A stretch of DNA of 64,000 nt from Euonymus europaeus (lineage: Eukaryota; Streptophyta; Magnoliopsida; Celastrales; Celastraceae), in contig OY756964.1 of the NCBI GenBank assembly GCA_963580455.1, positions 20,124,001-20,188,000 on the forward strand. Direction: 5' to 3'. The notes beneath the pieces are model-generated. The model worked only from the letters and a program-made list of their open reading frames with translations, ran no database searches and was not told the DNA's origin. Positions 47,628-58,239 of the stretch are shown piece by piece. Numbering within the stretch: the first letter of the stretch is position 1; each line of letters opens with the position of its first letter. A program made the translations under genes and the position numbers.

Positions 47628-48522
47628 GAAACTAACGAAATTACAAATACGGAGCTAGGCAAGACAGAGAGTTTCGTACTGATCGTGAGCACCGACGCCT
47701 TCATGAATAAGCTATGACTCCCCATATTTGTGGTTTGAGAGAGAGAGGTATGATATAATGGGAGGGCGTGCTAGTCGGATTGAATATTCACTTTCTTTTT
47801 AAAGTTATTTGTCAATTGGTTGTCTTAAATCATGAGTTTATTGTAATTAGTACCATTTTTTCATTTATGAAATTAATGACATTCAATTCATTTATTTTTT
47901 TATGAAAAATCTCTTTGATACCATTAGAGGGCGTGCAAGTTGGAATGACCAAGTACACTTGTTCCCTTTTTTTTACTACTTATTTGTCAATAGGTTAGTT
48001 TAAATCATGGATTTATTGTAATTGTTTGACATTTTTTCATTTATGGAATTGATGACATTTAATTCATTACTTTTTTATGTAAAATCTTTTTATATAATTG
48101 GAGGTCGTACAAATCATATTGACTCATTTATTATTGGATTTGAAGTGTTTATATTGTTTAGGAAAATAATTATTTATTTTAATTATTTAAAAATTTGATG
48201 TGACAATCATAATATGAACATAATCACTGATGTGATATATCTTACATTTACCTATACTTTTTCTCACTTTGAGGTTTAAAGAATTGTATTGATTGATTGA
48301 TGGGTAGATAATTGAAAAATAAGAGCATTTTTCTTATTCTCTCTCCACCCTTTACCGAATAAATGATAATTTGTCATTTTTCAAACCATGTCTCCGAAAT
48401 ATAGACATTTTCTTAGCTTCTCAAAAAATAATATAAAAATATAAATTTTGCTAAATTTGATTGAATAAATTCGTTGAAAAAGTAAACATAAATTTGAAAG
48501 TTTCCTTAGAAACTATCTAACC
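47628..48522. other. AT-rich intergenic, no gene
   Basis: Loosely repeated phrases (TTATTTGTCAAT.GGTT, TAAATCATG.(A/G)TTTATTGTAATT, CATTTATG.AATT) occur twice near 47805-47880 and 47985-48060, an old duplication of about 180 bp offset. No coding frame. Confidence 0.45.
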
Positions 48523-49640
48523 TTACCCAGTTGGACAACACAAAATCAAGTAATTCGACCTGAAACAAGTACAAGTACTCGTAGGATCATCGTAAGCATA
48601 ACTATAAATTGCGGGACACGCATTCTTGAATATCACCAAGTACTTAGTTGGCGGGCAGGTCTGAGGAGTTGTGTGGTCGCCTGTGCAACAAAACTCAGGT
48701 GCGTTAAACGCAATACACGAGATAACCGAATCTGAATCCATAACCTTCAACTCTTCGGGGCAGTTCCCATTCAGATTCGCCACACAGCTGCAAATTGACA
48801 ATCACCCGACCCACCTAAAGCTTTAAGCCCAACTCCGACATTGTAGCCGTCAACGAGGCTAACGTCGTAGAAATCCTTCTCATTTTGGTTCCTGGCGAGA
48901 GTGAATTCAGCGAGCCTGGTTGGTGGAGTACTGCCGCCACCTTTGCACTTTAAGAATCCGCCGCAATCTTCGGTAACGCACTTGCCAGTACCGGATGCAT
49001 CAAAGTTGCAATCGATTCGAGCCCAAAACTGACCCGACCATCCAAGTGGGATAGGAAATTAGAGCTGTGAATTGGGTGGTAATACGAAATCGCCATCACC
49101 AAGAACTCCAAGACCATTGTCCGAGAGTGTTCTTGGCTAGATTGTGTAACTGCATCGGTTCTGGAGAGTGAACACTGTTAGAGCATCCCACATTGGAGGT
49201 TTATCCCCATGTGAAGTGTCTTATAATTGGGTATCCTTCCCCTCTCTATTAAGTCTTTTAGAGGGGTGTGCTGGGCCTCTTTACATGGTATCAGAGCGGC
49301 AGCACACCCCTCTATAAGATCCAATAGAGGGGGTAAGAATATCCAATTATAAGGCATTTCACATAGGAATAAACCTCCGATGTGGGATGCTCTAACAAAC
49401 ACTGTCGCAATGATTACGACACCTGCAATTCGTCGCAAGTACCCATAGCAGAAATTTAATTATTCTTCAGTTTCAATATAGTTTTGAATTTACACAATCA
49501 ACATAACATAATTCATAGGAACTACGTACTTTTGTCAGCATTGAAAGTAAATAACTAAATTAAGATTAATGGAGGAAGAGTATGTAGGTACCTAGTGAGA
49601 GGAGGAGTAGGAGAAGACAAAGCCTGGAATTAAACGCCAT
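48523..49640 (-). pseudogene. thaumatin-like protein pseudogene
   Basis: The minus strand starts with an ATG at 49640 and a leucine-rich signal peptide exon (to 49592), then an intron. The second exon begins near 49431 and reads IIATVF, is broken by a 222-bp insertion (49176-49397), then TLQNRCSYTI followed by a TAG where the family has tryptophan, later a second stop after PPNSQL, then GWSGQFWARIDCNFDASGTG, FYDVSLVDGYNVGVGLKAL, a one-base loss near 48795 that shifts frame, and the C-terminal part EFCCTGDHTTPQTCPPTKY, ending YLILCCPTG at 48523. Thaumatin-like proteins (PR-5) are secreted defence-related proteins with many disulfides. At least two stops, one frameshift and an insertion make this copy inactive. 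Confidence 0.9.
49176..49397. mobile_element. 222-bp foldback retroelement with central PBS
   Basis: Begins TGTTAGAGCATCCCACAT and ends ATGTGGGATGCTCTAACA: inverted arms of about 100 bp with few mismatches. The target duplication AACAC is at 49171-49175 and 49398-49402. Near the centre lies TGGTATCAGAGC (49288-49299), the standard plant tRNA-Met primer binding site, immediately after a CA. So the left arm looks like an LTR followed by its primer site, and the right arm is an inverted LTR. There is no coding capacity. Confidence 0.8.
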
Positions 49641-50209
49641 TGATGGACAGTGATTTGGTAGTGAAGTTACGGGATTTGGTACAAGATGTGACGAAAACTG
49701 TTGTCTTTATAGTGCAATCCCTATCTTTTCGTGAGCACTAACAAATTTTAGGTCCTTTTTGAGAGAAGTCAATAATTTATTTTATTTTATTTTATTTCCT
49801 GCTTCGTCTTGCATGTATTAATAATGTTTTATTGTCAATAACTCAATATTGGACTCTTTGTATAGAACCCTGGATCCGCCAATCCCATTGATGATGATGA
49901 TGTAAAGCAAGAGGCTCACATTTGTTTTTCAATACAAAAGTACATGCAGATACCTGATCATGACCATTGCAGGGTCCCTCTCATTCTTGAAACTCAACAG
50001 GTCTCATTAATTTACTTCAAAAATGCTGACAGCTTGAGAATCATCTGGTCCACCATTGCTAAATGAGAGGAAGTTCTATCAATACGAGCTTCAGCCAAAA
50101 GCATATCCAACTTGCTAATCTTGCTACGTATTCCAGTTTCGTCAAAAAATAACAAACTTGAACAAAATTGCTACCATCTAAAGACCTTTTGACTATATCA
50201 TTGATTGAA

Positions 50210-50557
50210 GGAAAATGATATATATCCCATGGAGTTGTATCTCATGGGATTCCATATTTTATTCCATTGTATTATTACAATGGAATAACAGGTTCTAGTA
50301 CAGTGAAATACATACATTACATTATTTCATTGTAATAAAATTTGTTATTCCATTGTATTATTACAATGAAATATCTCATACGTTATTCCATTGTATTATC
50401 ACAATGGAATAAGAGATTCTAACACAGTGAAATAATGTATTCCATTGTAATGGTACGCATTCCACTGTAATAAAATCTGTTATTCTATTGTATTATACAA
50501 TGGAATAAATTATGGGATCCCATGAGATATAACTCCATGGGATATAAAACGGAGCTG
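50210..50557. mobile_element. MITE with 9-bp target duplication
   Basis: Inverted ends contain TATATCCCATGGAGTTGTAT on the left and ATAACTCCATGGGATATA on the right. The direct repeat TTGATTGAA flanks the element (50201-50209, 50558-50566), a length typical of Mutator-type insertion. The interior is a series of imperfect palindromes of TTATTCCATTGTATTATTAC and its complement, so it can fold on itself repeatedly. Confidence 0.75.
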
Positions 50558-50566
50558 TTGATTGAA

Positions 50567-51169
50567 AATCAATAAGTTTAGACGAAAGATAAAGAAACTT
50601 TTAAGTCAAGCTAGTGCAATTCTGAAATTTCAGAAAAATAAAGCAAATGCAAGAACGGCCGCAATCATTCACTTTGTCAAATTCTCTCCAACAGAACAAT
50701 GGATATGGATTGTAATTAATGTGTTAAAAATCAAGAAAAAACATACTAACCTTGAAGATCTTTCATTTTTCAAAAATATTCTCATGGTACTATATTAGGC
50801 TGAACTATCTTGGATAAAAAAGAACAAAATATAAATAACTTATCAATAACTACATTAACGTCAAATGTAGCAAGTATTTGTAAAACATAATAAGTACATA
50901 TATTGTATTTTATGGACATATATGGTACTTACATAAGAAGTACATCCTCGGGATTGTTGTTGATCTACCATAAACTTTGATAAAGCGGCCTGAACTGCAG
51001 CGTCAACAAGAGCTTCAAAACGTGCTTCAACACGAGTTTCAGCCATCTCCACTGTAGCTTAGCTTGAAACAGAACAAACTTTTTTATGTAGTGTTATAAT
51101 TAGAAATAAACATATACCTTAAACCATTTTCACCTAGCATCATTAGAGTTTTCATTTTTAACACTTTGT

Positions 51170-51227
<58 letters not shown>

Positions 51228-52716
51228 AGCTTTCCTAGAACAAAGCGAAACCCAAAAAAGAGAACAGAGAAATATCGAAAGCAAATTCACAAGCCTTTAA
51301 CGAAGGCAAATTCAAAAGGCAATAACGAAAGTAAAGTCACAAGGCAATGAATAGACCTAATTTTCGAAATACAATTTCATCCTAGTGAAAGGGGAATGAG
51401 AGCCCATATCAAAACAAGAACACCGCATGAAAGAAAAGAAAAACATCCAGAAATAAATCAGCAAGATCGAAATGGAAGCATACCTGTTCGATTGCTTGAA
51501 CTCTGATTGGAAAAATCATGTCGATCGTGAAAAAGAGAAAGAAGTTTTGAGTTTGCAAGGATCAAGTAATGCTTTTAATCAGACAGCTTGTAGCTACATC
51601 ATCTAATGGTGCATAACAAAAGCATAGAGGGACAATAAAGTCTTTTAAAATTCAATTCTATGTGGAATGAGATGGGGGAATGGAATGAGCCTCCATTCTC
51701 CCAAAAATTAACACACCTACGTTCCTCCAAAAATTAACACATCAAACAGTCAAATGGAATGACGCATTCACTATTCACTCTTTATTCCGCAAACACAATT
51801 GATATCATATAGATATTGCTTCGATTTGGGCTTGAAATAGAACATAATCCTTTCTATGTAGTGGGTAGGGCCTCAAATCCTTTATGTTCAATTGGGCCTA
51901 TTTAGGAGCCCATAGGCCTCTCCCAATCCATTGATACTAAGACAATGCAGACTTGCAGAGAATGTTTATGGAGCATCGTCCGTCGGCAGCCCATTTTCGA
52001 TATTAATGTTTTGTTGAAAAGCTCCATTTTTCTCAAGCCTTAATCCACCCAAAGATTTTGGAGAACAACTATCGTCCCAAGCTTTCAAGTATAAACAGTT
52101 TCCATGTTTCATGGAATATACATACATATATGTATATATATAGTTTCAACCTTTCCATTTGAGCGGTCTTATTTACTTGCCAGATAAATTCAGCAACGTG
52201 CACAATAGTTCTCAAACCACGATTATCAAGCAAGGACGTGATTAAACACGCATACACAATGGATGAGGCCACCTTGGATCAACAACTGACTTCAAACACA
52301 AGACTTTTATTGGTTCATTCTTAAGTTTGTTTTGCGGCAACAACTATAAGGATTCTAGTGTTTTTTATTACAACTATCTCAAATGTTAAAATTGACGTTC
52401 ATGATTTCATATAGGTCGTGTGAAGCATGAGGATCCACGATTTTCATATAAATCTTGCGTGCTTATCAACTTATCCTAGCAATTAGTATAATTGGGATAA
52501 AATTAAAAAAAAACACCGAAATTCTTAGATTTTGTTTTCTCCCTTTGGATTGTCTATGTTAGAAAACTCCTTTACAATTGCCTTTGACTTTTCACTCCTG
52601 TGAAATAAAACGAATACATTCAAGAAGAAGAAAAAAAAAGAAATAATTCTATCGTGTATTCTCATTTGGGTATTTACAAGAATTGTCAATTAAGTTAAGG
52701 AGAAAGGAAGAAAGAA
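50567..52716. other. intergenic with AT microsatellite
   Basis: No supported gene. A minus-strand frame near 51043-50950 reads MAETRVEARFEALVDAAVQA, which resembles the start of some retroelement gag proteins, but nothing supports it further. The region nearest 52716 includes the 3' flank of the ELO-like gene. Confidence 0.4.
51173..51224. repeat. (AT)26 microsatellite
   Basis: Uninterrupted AT run of 52 bases, bounded by GC on both sides. Confidence 0.97.
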
Positions 52717-53619
52717 TCAACTCTCTTTTTCTTTGAGATTCACCGACCCGTGCCTTGAAGAAGCTTCTTCTTCGAAGAGCTTTCTCGTCCTCGAACGCAA
52801 ATTACGCAATTTCAAGTAGAATTTCAAGAACAGCATCAAAATCACGCAATTCAAGACAGAATTCAAACACCAAGCTCCAATGCCATTACACCCACCTTTA
52901 AACAAGTGCAGCAAAAACACCCCTAAATGACAAACCAAATTGCAACCCAGCAACACCACCTGACAATACACCACAAACGGGAAGCACGCGCTCGGCAGCC
53001 CAATTGCCGTCCAGAACCGGTACCCGTAAACCACCGAGTACAACAATGTCGTGAGCAGAATCGCCAAAACTTGAAACGATTGCGAGAATTCGAGCCAGAT
53101 AAAGGACATGAACAACATGATTGACTGGTTGAAGAGTGTGAAGAAATTCAGTTTCCGGTATTTGAGGATTGTTAAAAACGTTCGGAGCAAATGTAGGAAT
53201 CGAGAGAGGTAAAATATGTATGACCAGAAGAACACACGACCAGAGGGGCGCGTGCCGAGAGGGAAGCAGAGGAGCCACTGAATCACGGTGGTCGTTTTCG
53301 TCCGTCGCCAAAACCACCGCGTGTCACGAATCTCGGTGGCGGTGGATAGGAGGATGCCAACGAAAATTAAAATCGATACCAAAGCCATAACGAGGCTATA
53401 GAGAGCAGGGATGGGGCCCAGAGGGACGCTGCGGTGCCGGCGAAGGACGATGGAAAGCAGGATGTGAAGAGTTGTGGCGGAGACGACGTAGACGGCGATG
53501 GCGGTGAAGAGAAAGTACCATGTCGAGCCCCATGATTGTGTGGGGCTCCAACGGAAGCTCACGATTGATGGATGCTCCGATAACCAATAATTTATGGTCT
53601 GTAAAAACGAAAATTTCAT
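52717..53619 (-). CDS. ELO-like fatty acid elongase family protein
   Basis: Single-exon minus-strand frame of 300 codons, ATG at 53619 (upstream the frame opens only with TTG). Several membrane segments are evident (about 35-60, 70-95, 130-150, 165-190, 195-215, 220-245). Conserved ELO-family phrases include NYWLSEHPSI, LCFPLGTRPSGRVFFWSY and FYLSRFLHLLRT. ELO proteins are the condensing enzymes of the very-long-chain acyl elongation cycle in the ER. Here the expected HxxHH box is TLFNQ (about 161-165), so the canonical catalytic histidines are absent, as I recall for the plant clade of At1g75000. The tail is charged with many K, R and E. A TATATATATA box sits at 53705-53696 on the minus strand. 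Enzymatic function is uncertain. Confidence 0.85.
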   Translation of the reverse strand: MKFSFLQTINYWLSEHPSIVSFRWSPTQSWGSTWYFLFTAIAVYVVSATTLHILLSIVLRRHRSVPLGPIPALYSLVMALVSILIFVGILLSTATEIRDTRWFWRRTKTTTVIQWLLCFPLGTRPSGRVFFWSYIFYLSRFLHLLRTFLTILKYRKLNFFTLFNQSIMLFMSFIWLEFSQSFQVLAILLTTLLYSVVYGYRFWTAIGLPSACFPFVVYCQVVLLGCNLVCHLGVFLLHLFKGGCNGIGAWCLNSVLNCVILMLFLKFYLKLRNLRSRTRKLFEEEASSRHGSVNLKEKES

Positions 53620-53779
53620 AATTGATTGATTTGGAATCCACAATTATATGATGGATCCGATGTTGCTGTTCTTCGTTTACGTATCGCAGAAAGTCTATAT
53701 ATATAACTTTGGGAGAATGAGAACGAAGGGTTTAATAGTTGTGAAATCTGATAGTCGGCGGCGAAACATTGGTTCTTCT

Positions 53780-54025
53780 AGAAAAGAAAATTAATTTTGG
53801 ATTTTGGTCATTTTATTATTTTTTATGTATCCAAGGACATTATGGACCAAGTCTTGTATTTTTTTTAAATTTTAATTAATATTACTTATTTTAAATTTTA
53901 TAGTCTTGGTCCTTCTTTTTTCAAACAAGGTAGGCAGGTTGCCATTTGTCATTAATTATTGCTTTAATTGTCTTGTATTTGGATTGTTCTAACTCTCTAC
54001 CGAAGAAATTTATCTCAGGCAAAAT
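53780..54025 (+). repeat. segmental duplicate, copy 1 (left part)
   Basis: Reads AAGAAAATTAATTTTGGATT, ACATTATGGACCAAGTC, TTGTATTTGGATTGTTC; the same order recurs at 55921-56140. The match resumes at 54713-54850 against 56143-56270, so this copy is split by 54026-54712. Confidence 0.8.
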
Positions 54026-54712
54026 GGGGAATAGCGGAAATAGGATGTTTTTAAAGTAGCGGTTCTGACCAGTTATGAGGATAGCAGTTTTTTATGTTTT
54101 TAGTATTGATTTTTAAAATAGTCAATTTCAGTGCTTGGGAAGATAGTAAAACTTTGGTTCTAGAAGTTTTTAAAAATACTAAATTACAATTCTGTTTTTT
54201 TTGTGGGTTCGTGCTTGTTCTTTTTAGCAAATGGGTTTTTTTTCCTGATTGCTTCGCATATGCAATGGCAGAGCAGATATAGATGATGTCTGCAATTGTT
54301 CTTCTAGCATAAACTTCCTACGATGACCCAAGTTGACCCGAATTAACCATTAGGAAAGAGAGCTAATGCTCATTGGAGAAAAGAAACGCGAAAACTGAAG
54401 CATAAATAGATAAGAAACGAGCACTCACCTAGAGAAAGCGACGGAAGCTGGAGGAGAAGTTGCCTACGCGTGCGAGAGAGAGAGCTAGGTCAAGGATAAA
54501 AAAGACATCAAAATTTAAAACCGGTGAAAACATCCCGATTTGAGGTGTTCTTTAAACCTCCCAAAATTGTATTAGACTGGTTTTGGGGCTTTTAAAAACC
54601 GCCAAAACCAGTTACTCTAAAACTAATCCAAGCAAGTGTTTATAAAACCAGTACATTTAAAAAAAACTCTCATTTCCATTGAAAACCAGCCTCCCAAGCA
54701 GAGCCTGAGTCT
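54026..54712. mobile_element. insertion splitting the duplicated segment
   Basis: Absent from the other copy of the duplication. Contains pieces like AAAACCGGTGAAAACATCCC and GGTTTTGGGGC, and AAGCAGAGCC near its right edge. No clear inverted ends or target duplication. It is inferred to be an inserted repeat because the paralogous segment lacks it. Confidence 0.4.
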
Positions 54713-54850
54713 CTAGCTAATTCGGCTAATATTTTATTGTTCTAAATTTTTAATTAGAGTTGTTAAAGAGTATTGGGGGTTTAGGGGATGTTATATAGCT
54801 TTTCAGAAAGTTTCTTTGAAAATATGTGAAAGATAAAATATTATAAATGG
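54713..54850 (+). repeat. segmental duplicate, copy 1 (right part)
   Basis: CTAGCTAATTCGGCTAATAT to GATGTTATATAG matches 56143-56230 with scattered changes. Confidence 0.65.
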
Positions 54851-55920
54851 ATGATCCAAAGTTTTTTTTGGTACCATTTTGACAACTCGGACAATTTTAT
54901 AAAATTTCGGGCTCGTGCATGTTGATCGTTAATGATCCGTTTATTATGTCTACATGGCATAATGTCGTTTATAACACTAAACAGTTAAAAACGTGGCAAT
55001 TAATTGCGTAGGACTCTCCAAGAAACCCCACAAAATATCTAGAGAACCCCGAGCAAAAACCGTGCACCTTCTTGTTCTCTTCTTCTTCTCTGAGTATAGA
55101 GAACCTCTCTTGATCTTCTCCGTTGTTCTTGTCATTGTTGTGGTCTTCTCCGTTAGCATATTGGTTGATCATCTCGCCTTTCTAAAACCCCGAACTAGGT
55201 TTTAAACTTCATTGCATTTCAACAACTTCATTCAAAGGTACAAGTATGATCTATGTGTTGCTACTCGGGTGTCTTGCATGGGGTTCGTATTGGATGCAGA
55301 TGGCTGATATATGATGATGGGGTTTACAACTTAGGTCTATTTTTCATTAGTTTTGGTTGATTCCCTAAGTGAGTTTTGTTCAGGATATGATTTATGACTT
55401 TTGAAATGGTTGGAACTGCTTGTTTTGTCCTATTCTGCAATACATGTTCTATGATGTGGGTGTTATGACTTTTTTGACAAGATGTGATGTTTTGGGTTAG
55501 GGTTTGTATTTGTGATTTATGCAATTGGTTTGGGGCTTTACAATTTTGGGTGTAAACTTATAAAATTTGAATATTTTTATTCCATTATACATTTTGCACA
55601 AATGAGGTCTGCAACCAGGACAGAAAGGAGGAGACTAGACTACAGTGAGATCAAGAGAAGGAAACCTCATGTCTTTTATGTGATCGACATTACCAATGTT
55701 GAGGATGCTAAGGTACCAGCTCCAGTTATTCCACCAATTGAACCTGTCAGTCAGGTGATCAATCAAACTAATTCACTACTTGATGATGAAGACGACGATC
55801 TCTTAGATGCATACATGGCTAGCATTGAAAAATATTAACCTACAAATGTTGAGGGTGGTGCAGGTGAAGAGAAAGTTGGTACTGACAGTGATGGATTTGT
55901 TGGTACTGACATTAGTTTTT
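54851..55920. other. spacer between duplicates, unidentified frame
   Basis: A plus-strand frame from the ATG near 55602 to 55838 reads MRSATRTERRRLDYSEIK, then RKPHVFYVIDITNVED and an acidic end SLLDDEDDDLLDAYMAS. It is preceded by T-rich leader sequence with intron-like character. I do not recognise the family; it may be a transposon or gene fragment. Confidence 0.3.
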
Positions 55921-56270
55921 CTTGAAAAGAAAATTAATTTTAGATTTTGGTATTTTATATTTTTATGTGTCCAGGGGCATTATGGACCAAGTCCGGTCAT
56001 TTTTTAAAATTTAATTAATATTATTACTTATTTTAAATTTTATACTCTTGGTCCTTTTTTTCAAAAAAGTTAGCTATTTGTCTTTAATTGTCATGTATTT
56101 GGATTGTTCAATTCTTTACTGAATAAATTTATCTCAATTTCTAGCTAACCCGGTTGATATTTTATTTTTAAATTTTTTTAATTAGAGTTTTTAAAGAGTT
56201 TTGAGGGGTTTGTTAGATAGGTTCAAAAAAATTTCTTTAAAAAATTGTGAAATATGATCTCGTCATTGAC
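55921..56270 (+). repeat. segmental duplicate, copy 2
   Basis: Uninterrupted second copy of the segment at 53780-54025 plus 54713-54850. Confidence 0.75.
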
Positions 56271-57440
56271 AATTAAACATTACTTAATGACCATCTATAT
56301 GACATTCACTCTTCTCAACAATGAGTTTGTTTGGGGTTACGATGATGGATTCGTCTTAAGGATAGTAGTTATGACTAAAATCGAATATTCCACAATAATT
56401 CAATACTCTCGTGATAAAAACGCAGAGAGGATTGCTATATTCATCATCCATGCCCACCATTTCTCCTAATATTAGAAGAAAAAAAATTGCTTAATAAACT
56501 TGTGCAAAAAATTTATAAACTTATGCTTAAAACATTCTTCTAGATATTATAACTACACTTGTAAATTTTGATAAACATAAGCTTAAAACATACTTAAAAC
56601 TACACGATGGGGTTGTGTCATCGTGGAGATTTTTCTTATTTTATTTTTGAAAATTGTGGGGTGATGCACAAGGTGAGACTATGCAAGTGATGATGATATG
56701 ATTATAAAATATTATATATATTAAATCTTTTTTCCCTTCTTGCGTAGATTGATTATGATAAATGTTGAAAGTCACATTCATTAGATGTGCATTCATGGAC
56801 AAATTTATTATCTTTGACGACGTCTTTAGATTATTCAACGCACGAGAACATTCAATTGGACAGACGGATGACACACGCCAAGAATTCAAAGTCAACCAAG
56901 ATAATTTTGACGCACAAATCGTGACGTCATAAATAGTAAGTTGAGTTGATAGATTATTTTTAATTTTTTTAAAATTATATCTCATTTTCTTATTTAAAAT
57001 AAAACAATGACTAATTTATTAATCTATTCTTTTTTATTCTACATTTTATCAACAGATTATACCCTATAACTTTTCATATTCTCAAAATTCAAAAACACGT
57101 GCATATTCTTTATGAAGAGTATATTAGAAAAGAAAAAAAAAATTTAATTATATTAATTGTATTTTTTTAATCTGTGTGAAAGAATCTATCAATTAGGAAC
57201 GAGGGGAGTATGGAATTACAAATTTAAACTTGTCATATTGGACGTAGAAACACTACAATTTTTTTGGAGTCTATAATAATATTCAATAATTAAGAATAAA
57301 TCCGATTAAAAAAATATAAAATTATAGATGACAATTATATTCTTTCTTCGAGAATTGCAGAGCCCGAATCCCGTTATATTGGTCTTACTCATAGTCTCGA
57401 ATCCGAGGGTAATCTAGTGCGTAAAACCAATGGACCCCTC
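56271..57440. other. AT-rich, no gene seen
   Basis: No conserved frame, RNA gene or terminal repeat supported. Confidence 0.4.
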
Positions 57441-57466
57441 CAGTACCCTCAATATGGGTCACTAAT

Positions 57467-57735
57467 TTTTTTTGAAAAAATACGAAAAAATGATAAACGT
57501 GTAGGTATATCGTAATGATTCCAACGATATATTTTTTGTTTGAAATAAAAATCATACTCGTTGTTAAAAATGTGTAACAATTCTAGACTGTCAAATTTAA
57601 ATTCTAAACATTCAATTTTAGATAATTTTGATTCTGTTTTTTGTTTCCAACAAAAAATATACCGTTCTGATCGTTGCAATATACACTACATGCTACATGT
57701 TTATCACTTTTCTAGATTTTTTCAACAAAAAAAAA
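57467..57735. repeat. imperfect inverted repeat
   Basis: Reading inward from the left on the minus strand and from the right on the plus strand gives similar sequence: CAAAAAATATA(T/C)CGTT, then ACGATATACC/GCAATATACAC and GTTTATCA(T/C)TTTT. The arms are about 80 bp with a roughly 100-bp centre. It is possibly a foldback element. Target duplication not found. Confidence 0.5.
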
Positions 57736-57975
57736 TAGTGCCCCAAATCGGTCTCGGATACGACAATCTTGCATATTTTGCTCCATTTAATTTTACCACC
57801 ATTCATCCATTTGCACTCCATATCGGATGGTCAATGTGATAAGGGAGGGAAAAAATAACCAGTAGAATAGTGCCAACTGGACAATGGCTTCGTTTCTGTA
57901 CTGGTAGATATTGAGACGATGTCGTACTGATTGCTCTAAACATGCGAAGAACATCGCACTGGAAATTATCCAAAC

Positions 57976-58145
57976 TTCGCTACAACTAGTACAACCGTTA
58001 TAGTTACGGCCTCCGTTCATTGGGCTTCCGTCACCAGCTCCCCTGTCATCAGGTGCACTGGGTAGGCGTCAGCCCTCATAAACAGTGGCCCGGAACTCGT
58101 CACTGTGACCCCCTTTGTGAGGAGGCACCCCTCTCCCGAAGTCAT
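57976..58145 (-). pseudogene. organellar 23S/26S rRNA fragment in nuclear DNA
   Basis: The minus strand reads GACTTCGGGAGAGGGGTGCC, CTCCTCACAAAGGGGGTCAC, then GGGCTGACGCCTACCCAGTG, CCTGATGACAGGGGAGCTGG and GGCCGTAACTATAACGGT, a well-conserved stretch of bacterial-type large-subunit rRNA. It is like plastid 23S, though a mitochondrial source is possible. Two stretches normally present are missing: about 40 bases after ACTGTTTA and about 20 after CCCAGTGC. Beyond AACGGT the match weakens quickly (TAGCGAA remains). It is a decayed insertion of organelle DNA, not a working gene. Confidence 0.8.
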
Positions 58146-58239
58146 TGGGGGTAGAGAAAGTTGTCTTGCGCCGCTACGCGTATTTCTTTTGTTTTGTATT
58201 TTAATCATAGGCATTTTTATATATGAAAGCATTTTCATT

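Noticed and set aside
49288..49299. Full LTR retrotransposon at 49.2 kb based on the primer site
   Set aside because: The arms are inverted, there is no internal region, and no polypurine tract; described as a foldback derivative instead.
53620..53643. Longer ELO-like start (MWIPNQSI...)
   Set aside because: It begins at TTG; the ATG at 53619 is the first in frame and matches the family start.
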